Shown: positions 1 through 9,532, numbered from the stretch's first letter. The stretch is 64,000 nt of DNA from Streptomyces sp. SID8352 (GCF_009862265.1 NZ_WWGX01000035.1:189786-253785); one strand, 5' to 3'. The notes: generated by a model not told the origin, from the sequence alone. A program made the numbers and translations.

Positions 1-24
1 GGCGTCATCGGACCGGGCGGGGGA

Positions 25-660
25 TCACGGGCAGCCGGACAGGTCCGCGCCGGTCGCCGCGCGGATCTCCCGCGGCGTCACCCCCGGGGCGAGCTCCCTC
101 AGCACGAGCCCGTCGGCCGTCACATCGATGACTCCCATACCGGTGACCACACGGTCCACGCAGGCCCGGCCGGTGAGCGGGAGCGTGCACCGCTCGACGA
201 GCTTGGGCGAACCGTCCCTGGCCAGATGGTCCATCAGGACGATGACGCGGCGGGCTCCGTGGACGAGGTCCATCGCACCCCCCATGCCCTTGATCATCTT
301 TCCGGGGACGGACCAGTTGGCGAGGTCACCCGTCCGGGAGACCTGCATCGCGCCCAGGACGGCGGTGTCCACGTGACCGCCCCGGATCATGCCGAACGAG
401 AGCGCCGAATCGAAGAACGAGGCCCCTGGCAGAACCGTCACGGTCTCCTTGCCGGCGTTGATCAGATCCGGATCGACCTCGTCCGCGGCGGGGTACGGGC
501 CCGTGCCGAGGATGCCGTTCTCCGAGTGCAGCACCACGTGCACCCCCGCGGGAAGGTGGCCGGGTATCAGCGTCGGAAGCCCGATGCCGAGATTGACGTA
601 GGAGCCGTCCTCCAGCTCCGCCGCCGCCCGGGCGGCCATCTCGTCCCTGGTCCACGCCAT
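25..660 (-). CDS. scoB: 3-oxoacid CoA-transferase subunit B
   Basis: Small subunit of a two-subunit succinyl-CoA:3-ketoacid (acetoacetate) CoA-transferase, a cytoplasmic enzyme that moves CoA from succinyl-CoA onto a 3-oxoacid. The 211-residue protein has the family length, an early NLGIGLP segment, and the SENG motif whose glutamate (about residue 47) carries the covalent CoA intermediate. Its ATG overlaps the stop of subunit A as ATGA, so the two are translationally coupled. It is the last gene of the minus-strand operon that begins at 9415. Directly upstream are subunit A and 3-hydroxybutyrate dehydrogenase, which supports acetoacetate as substrate. A 3-oxoadipate (PcaJ-type) role is the alternative; the neighbouring 3-hydroxybutyrate dehydrogenase argues against it. 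Confidence 0.9.
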   Translation of the reverse strand: MAWTRDEMAARAAAELEDGSYVNLGIGLPTLIPGHLPAGVHVVLHSENGILGTGPYPAADEVDPDLINAGKETVTVLPGASFFDSALSFGMIRGGHVDTAVLGAMQVSRTGDLANWSVPGKMIKGMGGAMDLVHGARRVIVLMDHLARDGSPKLVERCTLPLTGRACVDRVVTGMGVIDVTADGLVLRELAPGVTPREIRAATGADLSGCP

Positions 661-1505
661 CAGGAGGTCACCTCCCCGCCCGAGTACGGTGCGCGGACCG
701 TCCTCTTCTCGATCCTCTTGTCCGCGGCCTGATCTGCGGTCAGCGCCACGACGCGCTGTACGAAAACACCGGGGAGGTGGACGTCGGCCGGGGCTATGGA
801 GCCAGGTTCCACCAGTTCCTCCACCTCGGCGATCGTGACCCGGCCGGCCATCGCCACCAAGGGGTTGAAGTTGCGTGCGGAGGCGTCGAAGACGAGGTTG
901 CCGTGGCCGTCGCCGCGTGCGGCCCGCACCAGGGCGAAACCGGTGGTGATGCCGGTCTCCAGCACATGGTCCCGCCCGTCGAAGGAACGGATCTCCTTGG
1001 GAGGAGAGGCGACGGCGACCGTCCCGTCGGAGGCGTAGCGCCAGGGCAGTCCGCCCTCGGCCACCTGGGTCCCGACCCCGGCGGGCGTGTAGAAGGCCGG
1101 GACGCCGCAGCCTCCGGCACGCAGCCGCTCCGCCAGCGTGCCCTGCGGGGTGAGCTCCAGTTCCAGCTCACCCGACAGGTACTGCCGGGCGAACTCCCTG
1201 TTCTCGCCGACGTACGAGCCGACGGCCCGTGAGATGCGTCCGGCCCGCAGCAGAACGCCCAGGCCCCAGTCGTCCGTCCCGCAGTTGTTGGAGACCACTT
1301 CCAGACACCCGGCCCCCTGCTCGTACAGCGCGGCGATCAGGACCGACGGGACGCCGCACAGCCCGAAGCCGCCCACGGCGACCGAGGCGCCGGATCCGAT
1401 GTCCGCGACGGCGTCCGCCGCGGAGGCACACAACTTGTTCAACTCACGACTCCAGGGACGGGAAAGGACGGACGAGGGGACGTGGGGAACCTCCGGGGCG
1501 GTCAC
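660..1505 (-). CDS. scoA: 3-oxoacid CoA-transferase subunit A
   Basis: Large partner of the CoA-transferase, 281 residues. The GGFGLCG glycine-rich loop lies at about residues 45-51, followed by the SNNCG segment typical of subunit A. The chosen GTG start at 1505 overlaps the stop of the preceding dehydrogenase (GTGA). The frame stays open to an upstream ATG at 1571, but that start would lie wholly inside the neighbour. About 20 residues precede the conserved family start, so initiation slightly downstream is possible. Together with subunit B it should activate acetoacetate to acetoacetyl-CoA for thiolysis, the final step of the operon's carbon flow. Confidence 0.9.
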   Translation of the reverse strand: MTAPEVPHVPSSVLSRPWSRELNKLCASAADAVADIGSGASVAVGGFGLCGVPSVLIAALYEQGAGCLEVVSNNCGTDDWGLGVLLRAGRISRAVGSYVGENREFARQYLSGELELELTPQGTLAERLRAGGCGVPAFYTPAGVGTQVAEGGLPWRYASDGTVAVASPPKEIRSFDGRDHVLETGITTGFALVRAARGDGHGNLVFDASARNFNPLVAMAGRVTIAEVEELVEPGSIAPADVHLPGVFVQRVVALTADQAADKRIEKRTVRAPYSGGEVTS

Positions 1506-2263
1506 TGCGCGGTCCAGCCGCCGTCCACCGGCAGCGACGCGCCGTTGACCATGGACCCGGCGGGACCGCACAGGAAGACCGCCAGTTCCGCGACCTCACG
1601 GGGCTCGGCGAGCCGTTTGACCGCGCTTTTCGCGAGCAGCACCTCGTCGACCACCCGGTCCTCGCGGACTCCTCGGGTGGCCGCCTGGGCGGCGATCTGA
1701 CCTGCGACGAGCGGCGTGCGGACATAGCCGGGGTTGACGCAGTTCGACGTCACCCCGTGCGGTCCGCCCTCCAGCGCGATCGTCTTCGACAGCCCCTCCA
1801 GCCCGTGCTTCGCGGCCACGTACGCGCACTTGAACGCGGAGGCGCGCAGTCCGTGAACGGAGGAGATGTTCACGATGCGGCCCCAGCCGCGGGCGTACAT
1901 GCCCGGCAGCATCGACCGCGCCAGCACGAACGGGGCGGTGACCATGAGCGACTGCATCGTCCGGAAGGTGTCCACCGGGAACCCGGTGACAGGGGCGATG
2001 TGCTGGAAGCCGGCGTTGTTGACCAGGACGTCCCCGGTGAGACCGAGAGCCTCCACGGCCTCGGGGGACGACAGGTCGGCCACGACAGCCGTTCCGCCGA
2101 CGGCCCCGGCCCGGGCCTCGACCGCCGCGCGGTCCCGGTCGACGAGCACCACGTCGGCGCCCGTCTGCGCGAACACCTCGGCGCAGGCCGCCCCGATGCC
2201 GCTGCCGGCCCCGGTCACCACGACGGTCCTGCCCCTCAGGTCCGCAGGGGGAGTAGGGCTCAT
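1502..2263 (-). CDS. bdhA: 3-hydroxybutyrate dehydrogenase (SDR family)
   Basis: Classical short-chain dehydrogenase of 253 residues. It has the nucleotide-binding TGxxxGIG at residues 17-24, NNAG at 82-85, and a catalytic Ser near 134 with Tyr148 and Lys152. The segments NNAGFQHIAPV and VNPGYVRTPLV are characteristic of bacterial D-3-hydroxybutyrate dehydrogenases, which oxidise 3-hydroxybutyrate to acetoacetate with NAD+. The ATG is preceded by GAGGAG at good spacing. The gene sits 47 bp after the preceding SDR and overlaps the CoA-transferase subunit A start by 4 bp, so oxidation and CoA activation are encoded back to back. The specific assignment rests on recognised segments rather than a search. 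Confidence 0.88.
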   Translation of the reverse strand: MSPTPPADLRGRTVVVTGAGSGIGAACAEVFAQTGADVVLVDRDRAAVEARAGAVGGTAVVADLSSPEAVEALGLTGDVLVNNAGFQHIAPVTGFPVDTFRTMQSLMVTAPFVLARSMLPGMYARGWGRIVNISSVHGLRASAFKCAYVAAKHGLEGLSKTIALEGGPHGVTSNCVNPGYVRTPLVAGQIAAQAATRGVREDRVVDEVLLAKSAVKRLAEPREVAELAVFLCGPAGSMVNGASLPVDGGWTAQ

Positions 2264-2310
2264 GTATGTCTCCTCACGTTCACTGGTCTCACCTGGCGGG
2301 ACGGGCCGGC

Positions 2311-3120
2311 TCAGCCGGGCAGCGTCTCCAGCAGGTAGAGGTTGGAGATGGTGCCGCCGTCCACCACGATGTCGGTGCCGTTGATGCCGGAGGCCTGGTC
2401 ACCGGCGAGGAACACGACCGCCGCGGCCACCTCCCCGGGCGTGACCATGCGGCGGTTCGGCGAGCGTTTCCACCCGTCGGCCATGACCCGGAGCTGCTCC
2501 TCGCTGAGGGCGGACTCCACCATCGGAGTCCTGGTCCAGCCGGGGCTGACCGAGTTGCAGCGGATGCCCAGGGGGCCGAGCTCCACGGCCGTCTGCCGGG
2601 TCAGATGCAGAACACCGGCCTTGGAGACGTTGTAGGCGACGTAGCTGCCGTCGACCCCGTGGCCGTCGACCGACGCCAGGTTGACGATCGCGCCGTGCCC
2701 CTGCCCGGCCATGACCTTGCCGACGCGCTGGGTGAGCAGGAACGGCGCGGTCAGGTTGACCGCGATGACCTGGTCCCAGGATTCCTTCGGCAGGCTCAGC
2801 AGCGTCGCGTCGTCGAAGACACCGGCGTTGTTGACCAGGATGTCGATACGGCCGGACGGCTCGAGCGCCGCGGCCACCACGCGGTCGAGGTCCTCGACGA
2901 CCGCCACGTCCGCGGCGACACCGCTGACCGTTCCGCTGCCTTCCCCGGCGGCGGCCGTCAGCTCCCGCACGGTCGCGTCGAGCAGTTCCCGGCGGCGGCC
3001 GACGATGACGACGTCGACGCCCTCGTCGAGGAGCCTTCGGGTGATCTCCCTGCCGATACCGATCGTGCCTCCGGTGACAAGGGCGGTCCGTCGCGAGAGG
3101 GTACGGGTCATGGCGGTCAT
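2311..3120 (-). CDS. SDR family oxidoreductase
   Basis: A 269-residue classical SDR with TGGTIGIG at residues 16-23, NNAG at 97-100, catalytic Ser150, Tyr163 and Lys167, and a C-terminal DGG segment. All catalytic residues are intact. The substrate cannot be read from sequence; within this operon it probably oxidises or reduces a hydroxy/keto intermediate. The start at 3120 forms an ATGA overlap with the upstream monooxygenase stop. A second ATG three codons later (3111) is possible. The frame remains open far upstream, but that extension lies antisense-like within the monooxygenase gene and has no SDR similarity. Confidence 0.85.
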   Translation of the reverse strand: MTAMTRTLSRRTALVTGGTIGIGREITRRLLDEGVDVVIVGRRRELLDATVRELTAAAGEGSGTVSGVAADVAVVEDLDRVVAAALEPSGRIDILVNNAGVFDDATLLSLPKESWDQVIAVNLTAPFLLTQRVGKVMAGQGHGAIVNLASVDGHGVDGSYVAYNVSKAGVLHLTRQTAVELGPLGIRCNSVSPGWTRTPMVESALSEEQLRVMADGWKRSPNRRMVTPGEVAAAVVFLAGDQASGINGTDIVVDGGTISNLYLLETLPG

Positions 3121-4652
3121 CCTTCGGGTGAGTGGGGACGGCCGGCGGCGGGCTCCTTCGCCGTGCGCGGGCCGAGGGGCGGGCGGGGTTCGTACTCGTT
3201 GAACGCCTTCGGTGAGAAGCGGCGGGTCCGCCACCAGTACTCCACGGTCGTCGCCGGCCAGAGGGAGTCGTTGCGTCCGTCCTGCTTCAGGTACCAGCTG
3301 CTGCAGCCCGAGGCCCAGACGGTGCCGCCCAGACGCTTCTGCACCTGCGTGTACGTCCGGTCCTGCACACTGCGCTTCAGCTGCAGGGCGGACGCTCCCG
3401 AGCGGCGCAGGTGCCCCAGCGCGGCCACGATGTAGCGCACCTGGGCCTCGATCATGAACACGATCGAGTTGTGTCCCAGAGCGGTGTTCGGGCCCATCAC
3501 CAGGAACAGGTTGGGGAAGTCGGAGGCGGCCACGCCCAGGTGGGTCGCCGCACCCGCCCGCCACGCCGAGGACAGCTCCACCCCGCCGACACCGACCACC
3601 TTCATCGGCGCCAGGAAGTCGGTGGCGGCGAAACCGGTGCCGAACACGATCGTGTCGGCGGGCCGCTCCACACCGTCGGACGTGACGATGGACCGGGCCC
3701 TGATCTCCCTGATCCCGGCGGTCACGAGGTCGACGTCGTCCCGCAGCAGGGCCGGGTACCAGTCGTCGGAGATCAGCCGGCGTTTGCAGCCCGGGTCGTA
3801 GTCCGGTGTGACCGCCCTGCGCAGGACGGGGTCGGGGATCGACTCCTCGATGTACCGCTCGGCGCCGCGGCGGTAGACGTCCACGGCCCTGCGCCCGCCG
3901 AGGAACCCGCGGGCGAGCCACTCGAAGTCCCAGTACGTCTTCCAGCGCACAGCCCGCTGCGCCGCCGGAAGCCTCCTGAACAGCGCGCGCTCGCGTGTGC
4001 CGTAGCGCCGGTTCGCGCGGGGCATCACCCAGGGAGGAGTGCGCTGGTACACGTCCACATGGTCCGCGAGGGGGGCGATCTCGGGCACGAACTGGATGGC
4101 GCTGGCACCGGTGCCGATGACGGCGACGCGTTCGCCGCCCATGTCGTGGCCGTGGTCCCAGTCGGCGGAGTGGAAGGACGTGCCCTCGAAGTCCTCCAGA
4201 CCGGGAAGGCGGGGCACGGCGGGCCGGCTCAGGGTTCCGGTGCTGTTGACCACGACATCGGCGACGAGGGTCTCACCCGCCGCGGTGGAGACCTCCCAGA
4301 CCGCCGCCGCCTCGTCGAACCGCATTCCGGTCACCTCGCTGCCGAAGCGGATCAGCGGCCGCAGCCCGTACCGGTCCGCGGTCCGGCGCAGGTAGGCGTA
4401 CAACTCGTCATGGCCGCAGTAGACGCTGCTCCAGTCGGCGTTGGGGGCGAACGAGAAGGAGTACAGGACGGCCGGCACGTCGCAGGCGCAGCCGGGGTAG
4501 TCGTTGTCGCGCCAGGTGCCGCCGACGTCACCGGCGCGCTCCAGGATGACGATGTCCGAGAAGCCGGCGCGGCGGAGCTGGATCGCCGCGCACACGCCTC
4601 CGAAGCCGGTGCCGACGATGACGATCCGCGGGTCGCGTGGGGCCGTGTTCAC
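3117..4652 (-). CDS. Flavin-containing Baeyer-Villiger monooxygenase
   Basis: FAD/NADPH-dependent type I Baeyer-Villiger monooxygenase, 511 residues, which inserts oxygen next to a ketone to give an ester or lactone. The first Rossmann motif GTGFGG lies at residues 14-19, the BVMO fingerprint FxGxxxHxxxWD at about 155-166, and a second dinucleotide motif GTGASA near 180. The GTG start at 4652 forms a GTGA overlap with the preceding aldehyde dehydrogenase. The protein has no N-terminal extension, unlike the second BVMO at 59094. The ketone substrate is unknown; placement between aldehyde dehydrogenase and SDR genes suggests degradation of a carbonyl intermediate. Confidence 0.9.
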   Translation of the reverse strand: MNTAPRDPRIVIVGTGFGGVCAAIQLRRAGFSDIVILERAGDVGGTWRDNDYPGCACDVPAVLYSFSFAPNADWSSVYCGHDELYAYLRRTADRYGLRPLIRFGSEVTGMRFDEAAAVWEVSTAAGETLVADVVVNSTGTLSRPAVPRLPGLEDFEGTSFHSADWDHGHDMGGERVAVIGTGASAIQFVPEIAPLADHVDVYQRTPPWVMPRANRRYGTRERALFRRLPAAQRAVRWKTYWDFEWLARGFLGGRRAVDVYRRGAERYIEESIPDPVLRRAVTPDYDPGCKRRLISDDWYPALLRDDVDLVTAGIREIRARSIVTSDGVERPADTIVFGTGFAATDFLAPMKVVGVGGVELSSAWRAGAATHLGVAASDFPNLFLVMGPNTALGHNSIVFMIEAQVRYIVAALGHLRRSGASALQLKRSVQDRTYTQVQKRLGGTVWASGCSSWYLKQDGRNDSLWPATTVEYWWRTRRFSPKAFNEYEPRPPLGPRTAKEPAAGRPHSPEG

Positions 4653-6142
4653 AGGGCGATCCAGGTGGTCTTGAGGGTGGTGAACTTGTCGATGCCGTGC
4701 AGGCTCTTGTCCGCGCCGTGGCCGGAGAGCTTGCGGCCGCCGAAGGGCACGGACATGTCGCCCTCCTCGAAGCAGTTGACCCAGACCGTTCCGGCGTCGA
4801 TCCGGCGGGCCGCGGACAGGGCCGTCGAGACGTCCCCGGTCCACACGGACGAGCCGAGCCCGAACCGGGAGTCGTTGGCCAGCCGCACGGCGTCCTCGGT
4901 GTCCGCCGCGGTGATGACCGACAGCACGGGACCGAAGACCTCTTCCTGGGCCAGGGACGACTTCGGGCCGACACCGGTGAGCACCGCCGGTTCCAGGTAC
5001 CAGCCGTCTCCGGGCCGTGGACTGGCCGAGCCGTGGACCAGTTCGGCTCCCTCGTCGATGCCGCGGCGGATGTCGGACAGGACGGACTCGCGGTGCCGCT
5101 CGCTCGCCACGGGGCCCATGTCGACCGCCGGGTCGAGCGGGTCGCCCACCACGCGTGCCGCGATCCGGTCCACCACCGAGGCGGTGAACTCCCCGGCGAT
5201 CTCCCGGTGGACGATCAGCCGCGAGGCCGCGGTGCAGAGCTGGCCCGAGTTGAAGGTGATGCCCCAGGCGAGCGCGTCGGCGGCGGCGTCGAGGCGGGCG
5301 CCGGGCAGCACCACGAAGGGGGTCTTGCCCCCGAGTTCGAGCCACACCGGCTTCGCGTTCGACCGGGCGGCGCAGGACTGGAGCCGCTTGCCGACCTCCG
5401 GGGACCCGGTGAAGGTCAGGCAGTCCACCCCGTCGTGGAGCGCGAGCGCCGAGCCCGCCACCGGACCGGTGCCGACGAGGACCTGGAGGACCCCGTCCGG
5501 CAGGCCCGCCTCCGTGCCGAGGCGGGCCAGGAGCAGTGCCGACAGGGGCGACTGCGCGGCCGGCTTGACCACGACACTGTTGCCGGCCACCAGCGCGGCC
5601 CCCAGCTTCCAGGACAGCAGGGTGACCGGCATGTTCCAGGGAGTGATGGCGCCGACCACGCCGACCGGCTCCCGGGTGACCAGCGCGAGCGCGTCGGTGA
5701 GCCCGCGGGGGGACTCGTCGAGGAGCTTTCCGGAGACCTCGCCGTACCAGCGCAGTGCCGAGACGCACGCCGTGACCTCCACGTCACGGGAGGCCGTGAC
5801 CGGCTTGCCCATTTCCAGGGTGATGAGCAGGGCGAGTTCGTCGCGGTGCTCCTCCACGAGACCGGCCCAGCGCTGCAGGACCCGGCCTCGGTGCTCGGCC
5901 GTGGCACGCGACCAGTGGCCCGCCTCGAAGGCGGCACGGGCGCCCTTGACAGCCCGGTCCACCTCCCCGGCTCCGGCGGCCGGCAGAGCGGTCAGTGTCC
6001 TGCCGTCGCGGGGGCCGATCACCTCGACGGGAGCCTCGCTCCCCTCGGTCGTGATCGCGCCGTCGATCCACATTCCGGCCGGGAGCGCGGTGCGCGAGGC
6101 CAGGGTCTCCCACTCGGCAAGGGTGCGGGGCATGTCGGTCAA
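4649..6142 (-). CDS. NAD(P)-dependent aldehyde dehydrogenase
   Basis: Full-length aldehyde dehydrogenase superfamily enzyme (497 residues from the TTG at 6142; 494 from the ATG at 6133). The general base Glu lies in LELGGKTP (about 269) and the catalytic Cys in SGQLCTAASR (about 303), with the usual TPWN cofactor segment near 168. AGGAAGG lies 3 bp before the TTG and 12 bp before the ATG. The TTG gives a 4-base overlap with the amidase stop, as elsewhere in the operon, so I use it, but the ATG cannot be excluded. In a Puu-like scheme this would occupy the PuuC position, oxidising a (gamma-glutamyl)amino-aldehyde to the acid. Confidence 0.9.
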   Translation of the reverse strand: MTDMPRTLAEWETLASRTALPAGMWIDGAITTEGSEAPVEVIGPRDGRTLTALPAAGAGEVDRAVKGARAAFEAGHWSRATAEHRGRVLQRWAGLVEEHRDELALLITLEMGKPVTASRDVEVTACVSALRWYGEVSGKLLDESPRGLTDALALVTREPVGVVGAITPWNMPVTLLSWKLGAALVAGNSVVVKPAAQSPLSALLLARLGTEAGLPDGVLQVLVGTGPVAGSALALHDGVDCLTFTGSPEVGKRLQSCAARSNAKPVWLELGGKTPFVVLPGARLDAAADALAWGITFNSGQLCTAASRLIVHREIAGEFTASVVDRIAARVVGDPLDPAVDMGPVASERHRESVLSDIRRGIDEGAELVHGSASPRPGDGWYLEPAVLTGVGPKSSLAQEEVFGPVLSVITAADTEDAVRLANDSRFGLGSSVWTGDVSTALSAARRIDAGTVWVNCFEEGDMSVPFGGRKLSGHGADKSLHGIDKFTTLKTTWIAL

Positions 6143-7593
6143 CTGCCTTCCTGGGGTGACGCGGCGGGCGGAGCCGCGTGGACGGTCGGGCGCGGCGCGG
6201 GTGCGCCGGCGGCCCGCTCAAGCTGTGCGGCCACGGACAGCAGCAGGTCCTCGCGCCCGGGGTGGGCGGCCAGCTGTACGCCCACCGGGAGCCCGTCGTC
6301 GAAGCCGGCGGGAACACTGATGGCGGGCTGGCCGGTGACGTTGTGGAGGGGGGTGAAGGGCACGAACTCGAACAACCGGGCCAGCCACTGCGCGGGCCGC
6401 TCCACGTGCTGGTCGAGACCGAGCAGGCCGACCGGCCACGCGGTACGGGCGACGGTGGGCGTCAGATGCAGGTCGAAGGACCGGAACTGCCGGGCCACCG
6501 CGCGCGTCAGCCGGTTCTGCCAGCCTCGGGCGGCGGAGACGTCGCTCCAGCGCTGGGTCCGCCCCTGTGCGGCGAACACCCGGGTGACCGGCTCCAGCAG
6601 CCGGTCGGTCTCATAGGTGCTGCGGTCCCGGGCGAAGCCGCCGACGGTGTCCGCGACGGACGCCGACCACAGGCGCGCGCTGTTCTCGACGAACTCGTCC
6701 GGATCGAGGGCGAGAGGGGTCTCGGTGACCTCGTGGCCGAGTGCTTCCAGCACGGCGGCGGTCTCCTCCACGGCGCGCCGGTGCGCGGTGTCGACACGTG
6801 CCGTCAGCGGGGGAGTGGAGGTGAAGGCGATCCGCAGCCGCGGCGGGTCCCGCCTGACGGCGCGGGAGTAGGGGAGGCCGGGTGCCGGGAGCTGGTAGCG
6901 CTCCCCGGGCTCCCACCCGGCGACGGCGTCCAGCAGGGCCGCGCTGTCGCGGACGGTCCGGGTGAGGGCGAACTCGGCCGACAGCCCGAACAGGGGGTCG
7001 TCGGCGTCCGGACCGGAGGGGATGCGGCCCCGGGTCGGCTTCAGCCCGACCAGCCCGCACAGGGCGGCGGGGATCCGGATGGACCCGGCGGCGTCATTGG
7101 CGTGCGCCCAGGGCAGCGCGCCGGCGGCGACGAGCGCGGCGGAGCCGCCGCTGGAGCCGCCGGGAGTCGCGTCGAGACGGAACGGGTTGCGGGTGATGCC
7201 GGTCGCCCGGGACTCGGTGGAGCAGCTCAGGCCGAACTCGGGGGTGGTGGTCCGGCACAGGGTGACGAGTCCCGCGGCACGCCACCGGCGCATCAGATGG
7301 GTGTCGTGGTCGGCGACGGTGTCCGCGCACAGCAGGCTGCCGCTCTGCTGGGGCAGCCCCTCGGCGTGGCAGACCAGGTCCTTCACGGCGAAGGGGACAC
7401 CGGCGAAGGGGCCGCCGGGGTCATGGGCCGGCGGGTCGGCCAGGACCCCGCCGACGGTGGCGTTCAGCTCGGTGTCGACCCGGACGATGCACGACCGGGC
7501 CGCACGGCGGACCTCCTCGGCGGTGACCTCTCCCGCACGCAGGAGGGCGGCCAGCGCGGTGCCGTCGAGCGAGGCGTACTCGGACGGTCTCAT
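6139..7593 (-). CDS. Amidase signature family amidohydrolase
   Basis: A 484-residue amidase with the complete Ser-cisSer-Lys triad: Lys71 in the AVKDL segment, Ser147 in the GGSSGGSAA signature, and nucleophile Ser171 in GSIRIPA. It hydrolyses a carboxamide; the substrate cannot be deduced. It is translationally coupled (ATGA) to the gamma-glutamyl hydrolase upstream and overlaps the aldehyde dehydrogenase downstream. Two amide-bond hydrolases in tandem with a glutamine-synthetase-like ligase nearby fit a route in which an amine is carried as an amide and later released. The long C-terminal region, including a LFEFVPFTPLHNVTGQPA segment, is typical of the family. Confidence 0.9.
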   Translation of the reverse strand: MRPSEYASLDGTALAALLRAGEVTAEEVRRAARSCIVRVDTELNATVGGVLADPPAHDPGGPFAGVPFAVKDLVCHAEGLPQQSGSLLCADTVADHDTHLMRRWRAAGLVTLCRTTTPEFGLSCSTESRATGITRNPFRLDATPGGSSGGSAALVAAGALPWAHANDAAGSIRIPAALCGLVGLKPTRGRIPSGPDADDPLFGLSAEFALTRTVRDSAALLDAVAGWEPGERYQLPAPGLPYSRAVRRDPPRLRIAFTSTPPLTARVDTAHRRAVEETAAVLEALGHEVTETPLALDPDEFVENSARLWSASVADTVGGFARDRSTYETDRLLEPVTRVFAAQGRTQRWSDVSAARGWQNRLTRAVARQFRSFDLHLTPTVARTAWPVGLLGLDQHVERPAQWLARLFEFVPFTPLHNVTGQPAISVPAGFDDGLPVGVQLAAHPGREDLLLSVAAQLERAAGAPAPRPTVHAAPPAASPQEGS

Positions 7594-8324
7594 GGCGCGC
7601 CCCGGTGGGCGGCGGCCCGGCCCGCCGAGACCGCGGCCAGCCACTCGAACGCCGGGTCGGGGCCGCTCATCCACTCCGGGTGCCACTGCACTCCCAGGAC
7701 CGGGGAGCCGGGTACCTCGATGACCTCGGCGGTGCCGTCGGGGGCGCGGCCGGTCACGGTGATTCCTCTGCCGCAGCGCCCGACGGCCTGGTGGTGCAGG
7801 GAGTTGACCCGGGTGCTGGGGCCGTAGAGCCGGCGGGCGAGCGAGCCCTCGGCCAGGCGGACCTCGTGCTGGAGCGTGTGGACCGGCAGCGTGCCGGACA
7901 CATGGTCGACCGGGTGGTCCGGCAGGTGGGGGACGAGCTGCCCGCCCCGGGCCACGTTCAGCACCTGGGCGCCGCGGCAGACCCCCAGGACGGGGAGGAG
8001 CAGGTCCAGCGCGGCGGTGGCGAGGGCGATCTCGTACTCGTCGCGCAGGACGTCGATCGGGCCCGCCGCGTCGTCGGGCCCGCCGCCCCACAGCGCGGGG
8101 TGGATGTCATGGCCACCGGTGATGACCAGCCCGTCGAGCCGGGTCACGGTCTCCCGGGTGCCCGCCTCGTAGGGGAGTTCCACGGGGATGCCGCCGGCTC
8201 GGTGCACCCGGCGGGGGAAGTCGGTGAAGTACATGTCTATTCGGGTGTGGCGGTAGCGCTCTTCGAGAAGGGGCAGGGACGCCGCGGGCAGTCGGCGCCC
8301 GGTGATGCCGATCAGCGGTTTCAC
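7590..8324 (-). CDS. Gamma-glutamyl-gamma-aminobutyrate hydrolase-like (peptidase C26)
   Basis: Class I glutamine-amidotransferase-like hydrolase, 244 residues. The nucleophile Cys116 lies in the GVCRG elbow, with the His215/Glu217 pair in QWHPE and an oxyanion-region TGGHD near 69-73. This is the PuuD family, which cleaves gamma-glutamyl amides such as gamma-Glu-GABA to glutamate plus the amino acid. The GTG start overlaps the preceding alcohol dehydrogenase by 4 bases. With the glutamine-synthetase-like gene at 9533-10912 and the aldehyde dehydrogenase it resembles a Puu pathway. No PuuB-type amine oxidase is present, so an alcohol dehydrogenase or a dioxygenase must act instead if the analogy holds. 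Confidence 0.87.
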   Translation of the reverse strand: MKPLIGITGRRLPAASLPLLEERYRHTRIDMYFTDFPRRVHRAGGIPVELPYEAGTRETVTRLDGLVITGGHDIHPALWGGGPDDAAGPIDVLRDEYEIALATAALDLLLPVLGVCRGAQVLNVARGGQLVPHLPDHPVDHVSGTLPVHTLQHEVRLAEGSLARRLYGPSTRVNSLHHQAVGRCGRGITVTGRAPDGTAEVIEVPGSPVLGVQWHPEWMSGPDPAFEWLAAVSAGRAAAHRGAP

Positions 8325-9415
8325 GGCTGCCGCTCCATCGTGACGACGACGCGGTTGACCGTTCCCGAACGCAGGGCGTGGAAGCCGTCGTTGATCTCCT
8401 CCAGGGGCAGCACCCGGGAGACCATCTCGTCGAGCCTGAGGCGGCCCTGCTGGTAGAGGTCGACGAAGCGGGGGATGTCGACCCGGAACTGGTTCGACCC
8501 GATGAAGGACCCCTGGAGCCGCTTCTCGTGGAGGAACAGTTCGGTGCCCGGGATGCTCAGCGGCTGGTCGGCGGGGATCATGCCGAGCACGGTGGCCGTT
8601 CCCCCGGGGGCCAGGGCGTGGAAGGCCTGTTCGGCGGTCTCGCGCCTGCCGATGGCCTCGAAGGAGTAGTCGACGCCGCCGCCGGTGAGCGCCCGCACGG
8701 TGCCGACGACGTCACCGTCGCGGGCGTCGACGGTGTGGGTGGCGCCCATGGAGCAGGCCAGGGCCAGCTTGTCCGGGCTGATGTCGACGGCCACGACGCG
8801 GTTCGCGCCGGCCAGCCGGGCTCCCTGGACGGCAGCCATGCCCACCCCGCCGCAGCCGAAGACGGCGACGTCGCTGCCCGGCCGCACGCGTGCCGCGCGG
8901 AAGACCGCGCCTGCTCCCGTCATCACCGAGCAGCCGATCAGGCAGGCGCGGTCCAGGGGCATCGACGGCGTGATCGTGACCAGCCCGTTCTCGTGGACGA
9001 GCATCCGCTCGGCGAACCCGCCGATCCCGCTCATCCGGCCCACGGCGGTGCCGTCGGCGTTGACGAGGGCGGGGCGCGGCCGGCTGTGCAGCGCTGACCG
9101 GTTGGCGCACAGGGACAGCCGTCCGTCCGTGCAGTAGCGGCAGTGCCCGCAGAAGACGGTCAGACAGGTGACGACGTGGTCGCCGGGCCGGACCGAGCGG
9201 ACCTCTTCGCCGACCTCCTCCACGACGCCGGCCGCCTCGTGGCCGAGGACCTCCGGCAGGCCGGTGGCGAAGACGGCGTCGAGGTAGTGCAGATCGCTGT
9301 GGCACAGGCCGACGGCGGCGGTGCGCACGAGCACCTCGTGCGGTCCGGGCGCGTCGATCTCGACCTCTTCCAGGTCCAGACGGCCTGGCGCCGAGTTCAG
9401 TACGGCCGCTCGCAT
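8321..9415 (-). CDS. Zinc-dependent alcohol dehydrogenase (MDR family)
   Basis: Medium-chain dehydrogenase of 364 residues. Catalytic zinc ligands are visible as Cys38 in GLCHSD and the GHE motif at 58-60. The structural zinc site has Cys89, Cys92, Cys95 and Cys103, and the cofactor loop reads GCGGVGMAA. It resembles class III / mycothiol-type alcohol dehydrogenases and should oxidise a primary alcohol to an aldehyde or act on an aldehyde adduct. It is the first gene of the nine-gene minus-strand operon. Immediately upstream a strong hairpin (9463-9493) separates it from the ligase gene, so it may have its own promoter or be reached by read-through. Confidence 0.9.
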   Translation of the reverse strand: MRAAVLNSAPGRLDLEEVEIDAPGPHEVLVRTAAVGLCHSDLHYLDAVFATGLPEVLGHEAAGVVEEVGEEVRSVRPGDHVVTCLTVFCGHCRYCTDGRLSLCANRSALHSRPRPALVNADGTAVGRMSGIGGFAERMLVHENGLVTITPSMPLDRACLIGCSVMTGAGAVFRAARVRPGSDVAVFGCGGVGMAAVQGARLAGANRVVAVDISPDKLALACSMGATHTVDARDGDVVGTVRALTGGGVDYSFEAIGRRETAEQAFHALAPGGTATVLGMIPADQPLSIPGTELFLHEKRLQGSFIGSNQFRVDIPRFVDLYQQGRLRLDEMVSRVLPLEEINDGFHALRSGTVNRVVVTMERQP

Positions 9416-9462
9416 GGCTGCTCCTTTCGGGTGCTGGGTCCTGCCGTCGTGTCGCCCTCGTC

Positions 9463-9493
9463 CGCAGGGCCCGGCCCGTGTCCGGGCCCTGCG
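9463..9493 (-). terminator. Strong inverted repeat after the ligase gene
   Basis: A perfect 12-bp stem (9463-9474 pairing with 9482-9493, loop of 7) lies between the end of the glutamine-synthetase-like gene and the start of the alcohol dehydrogenase. It has no T-run, as is common for actinomycete terminators. It probably ends or attenuates the 12648-to-9533 transcript before the downstream operon. Confidence 0.7.
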
Positions 9494-9532
9494 GTGGGCG
9501 GGCGTTGACGGCAGGGCTGAGGAGGGGAGTGG

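Noticed and set aside
3411-6616. Very long open frames on the plus strand opposite the BVMO, aldehyde dehydrogenase and amidase genes
   Set aside because: They mirror real genes on the other strand, as GC-rich DNA produces such frames by codon bias. Translations are low-complexity with no domain.
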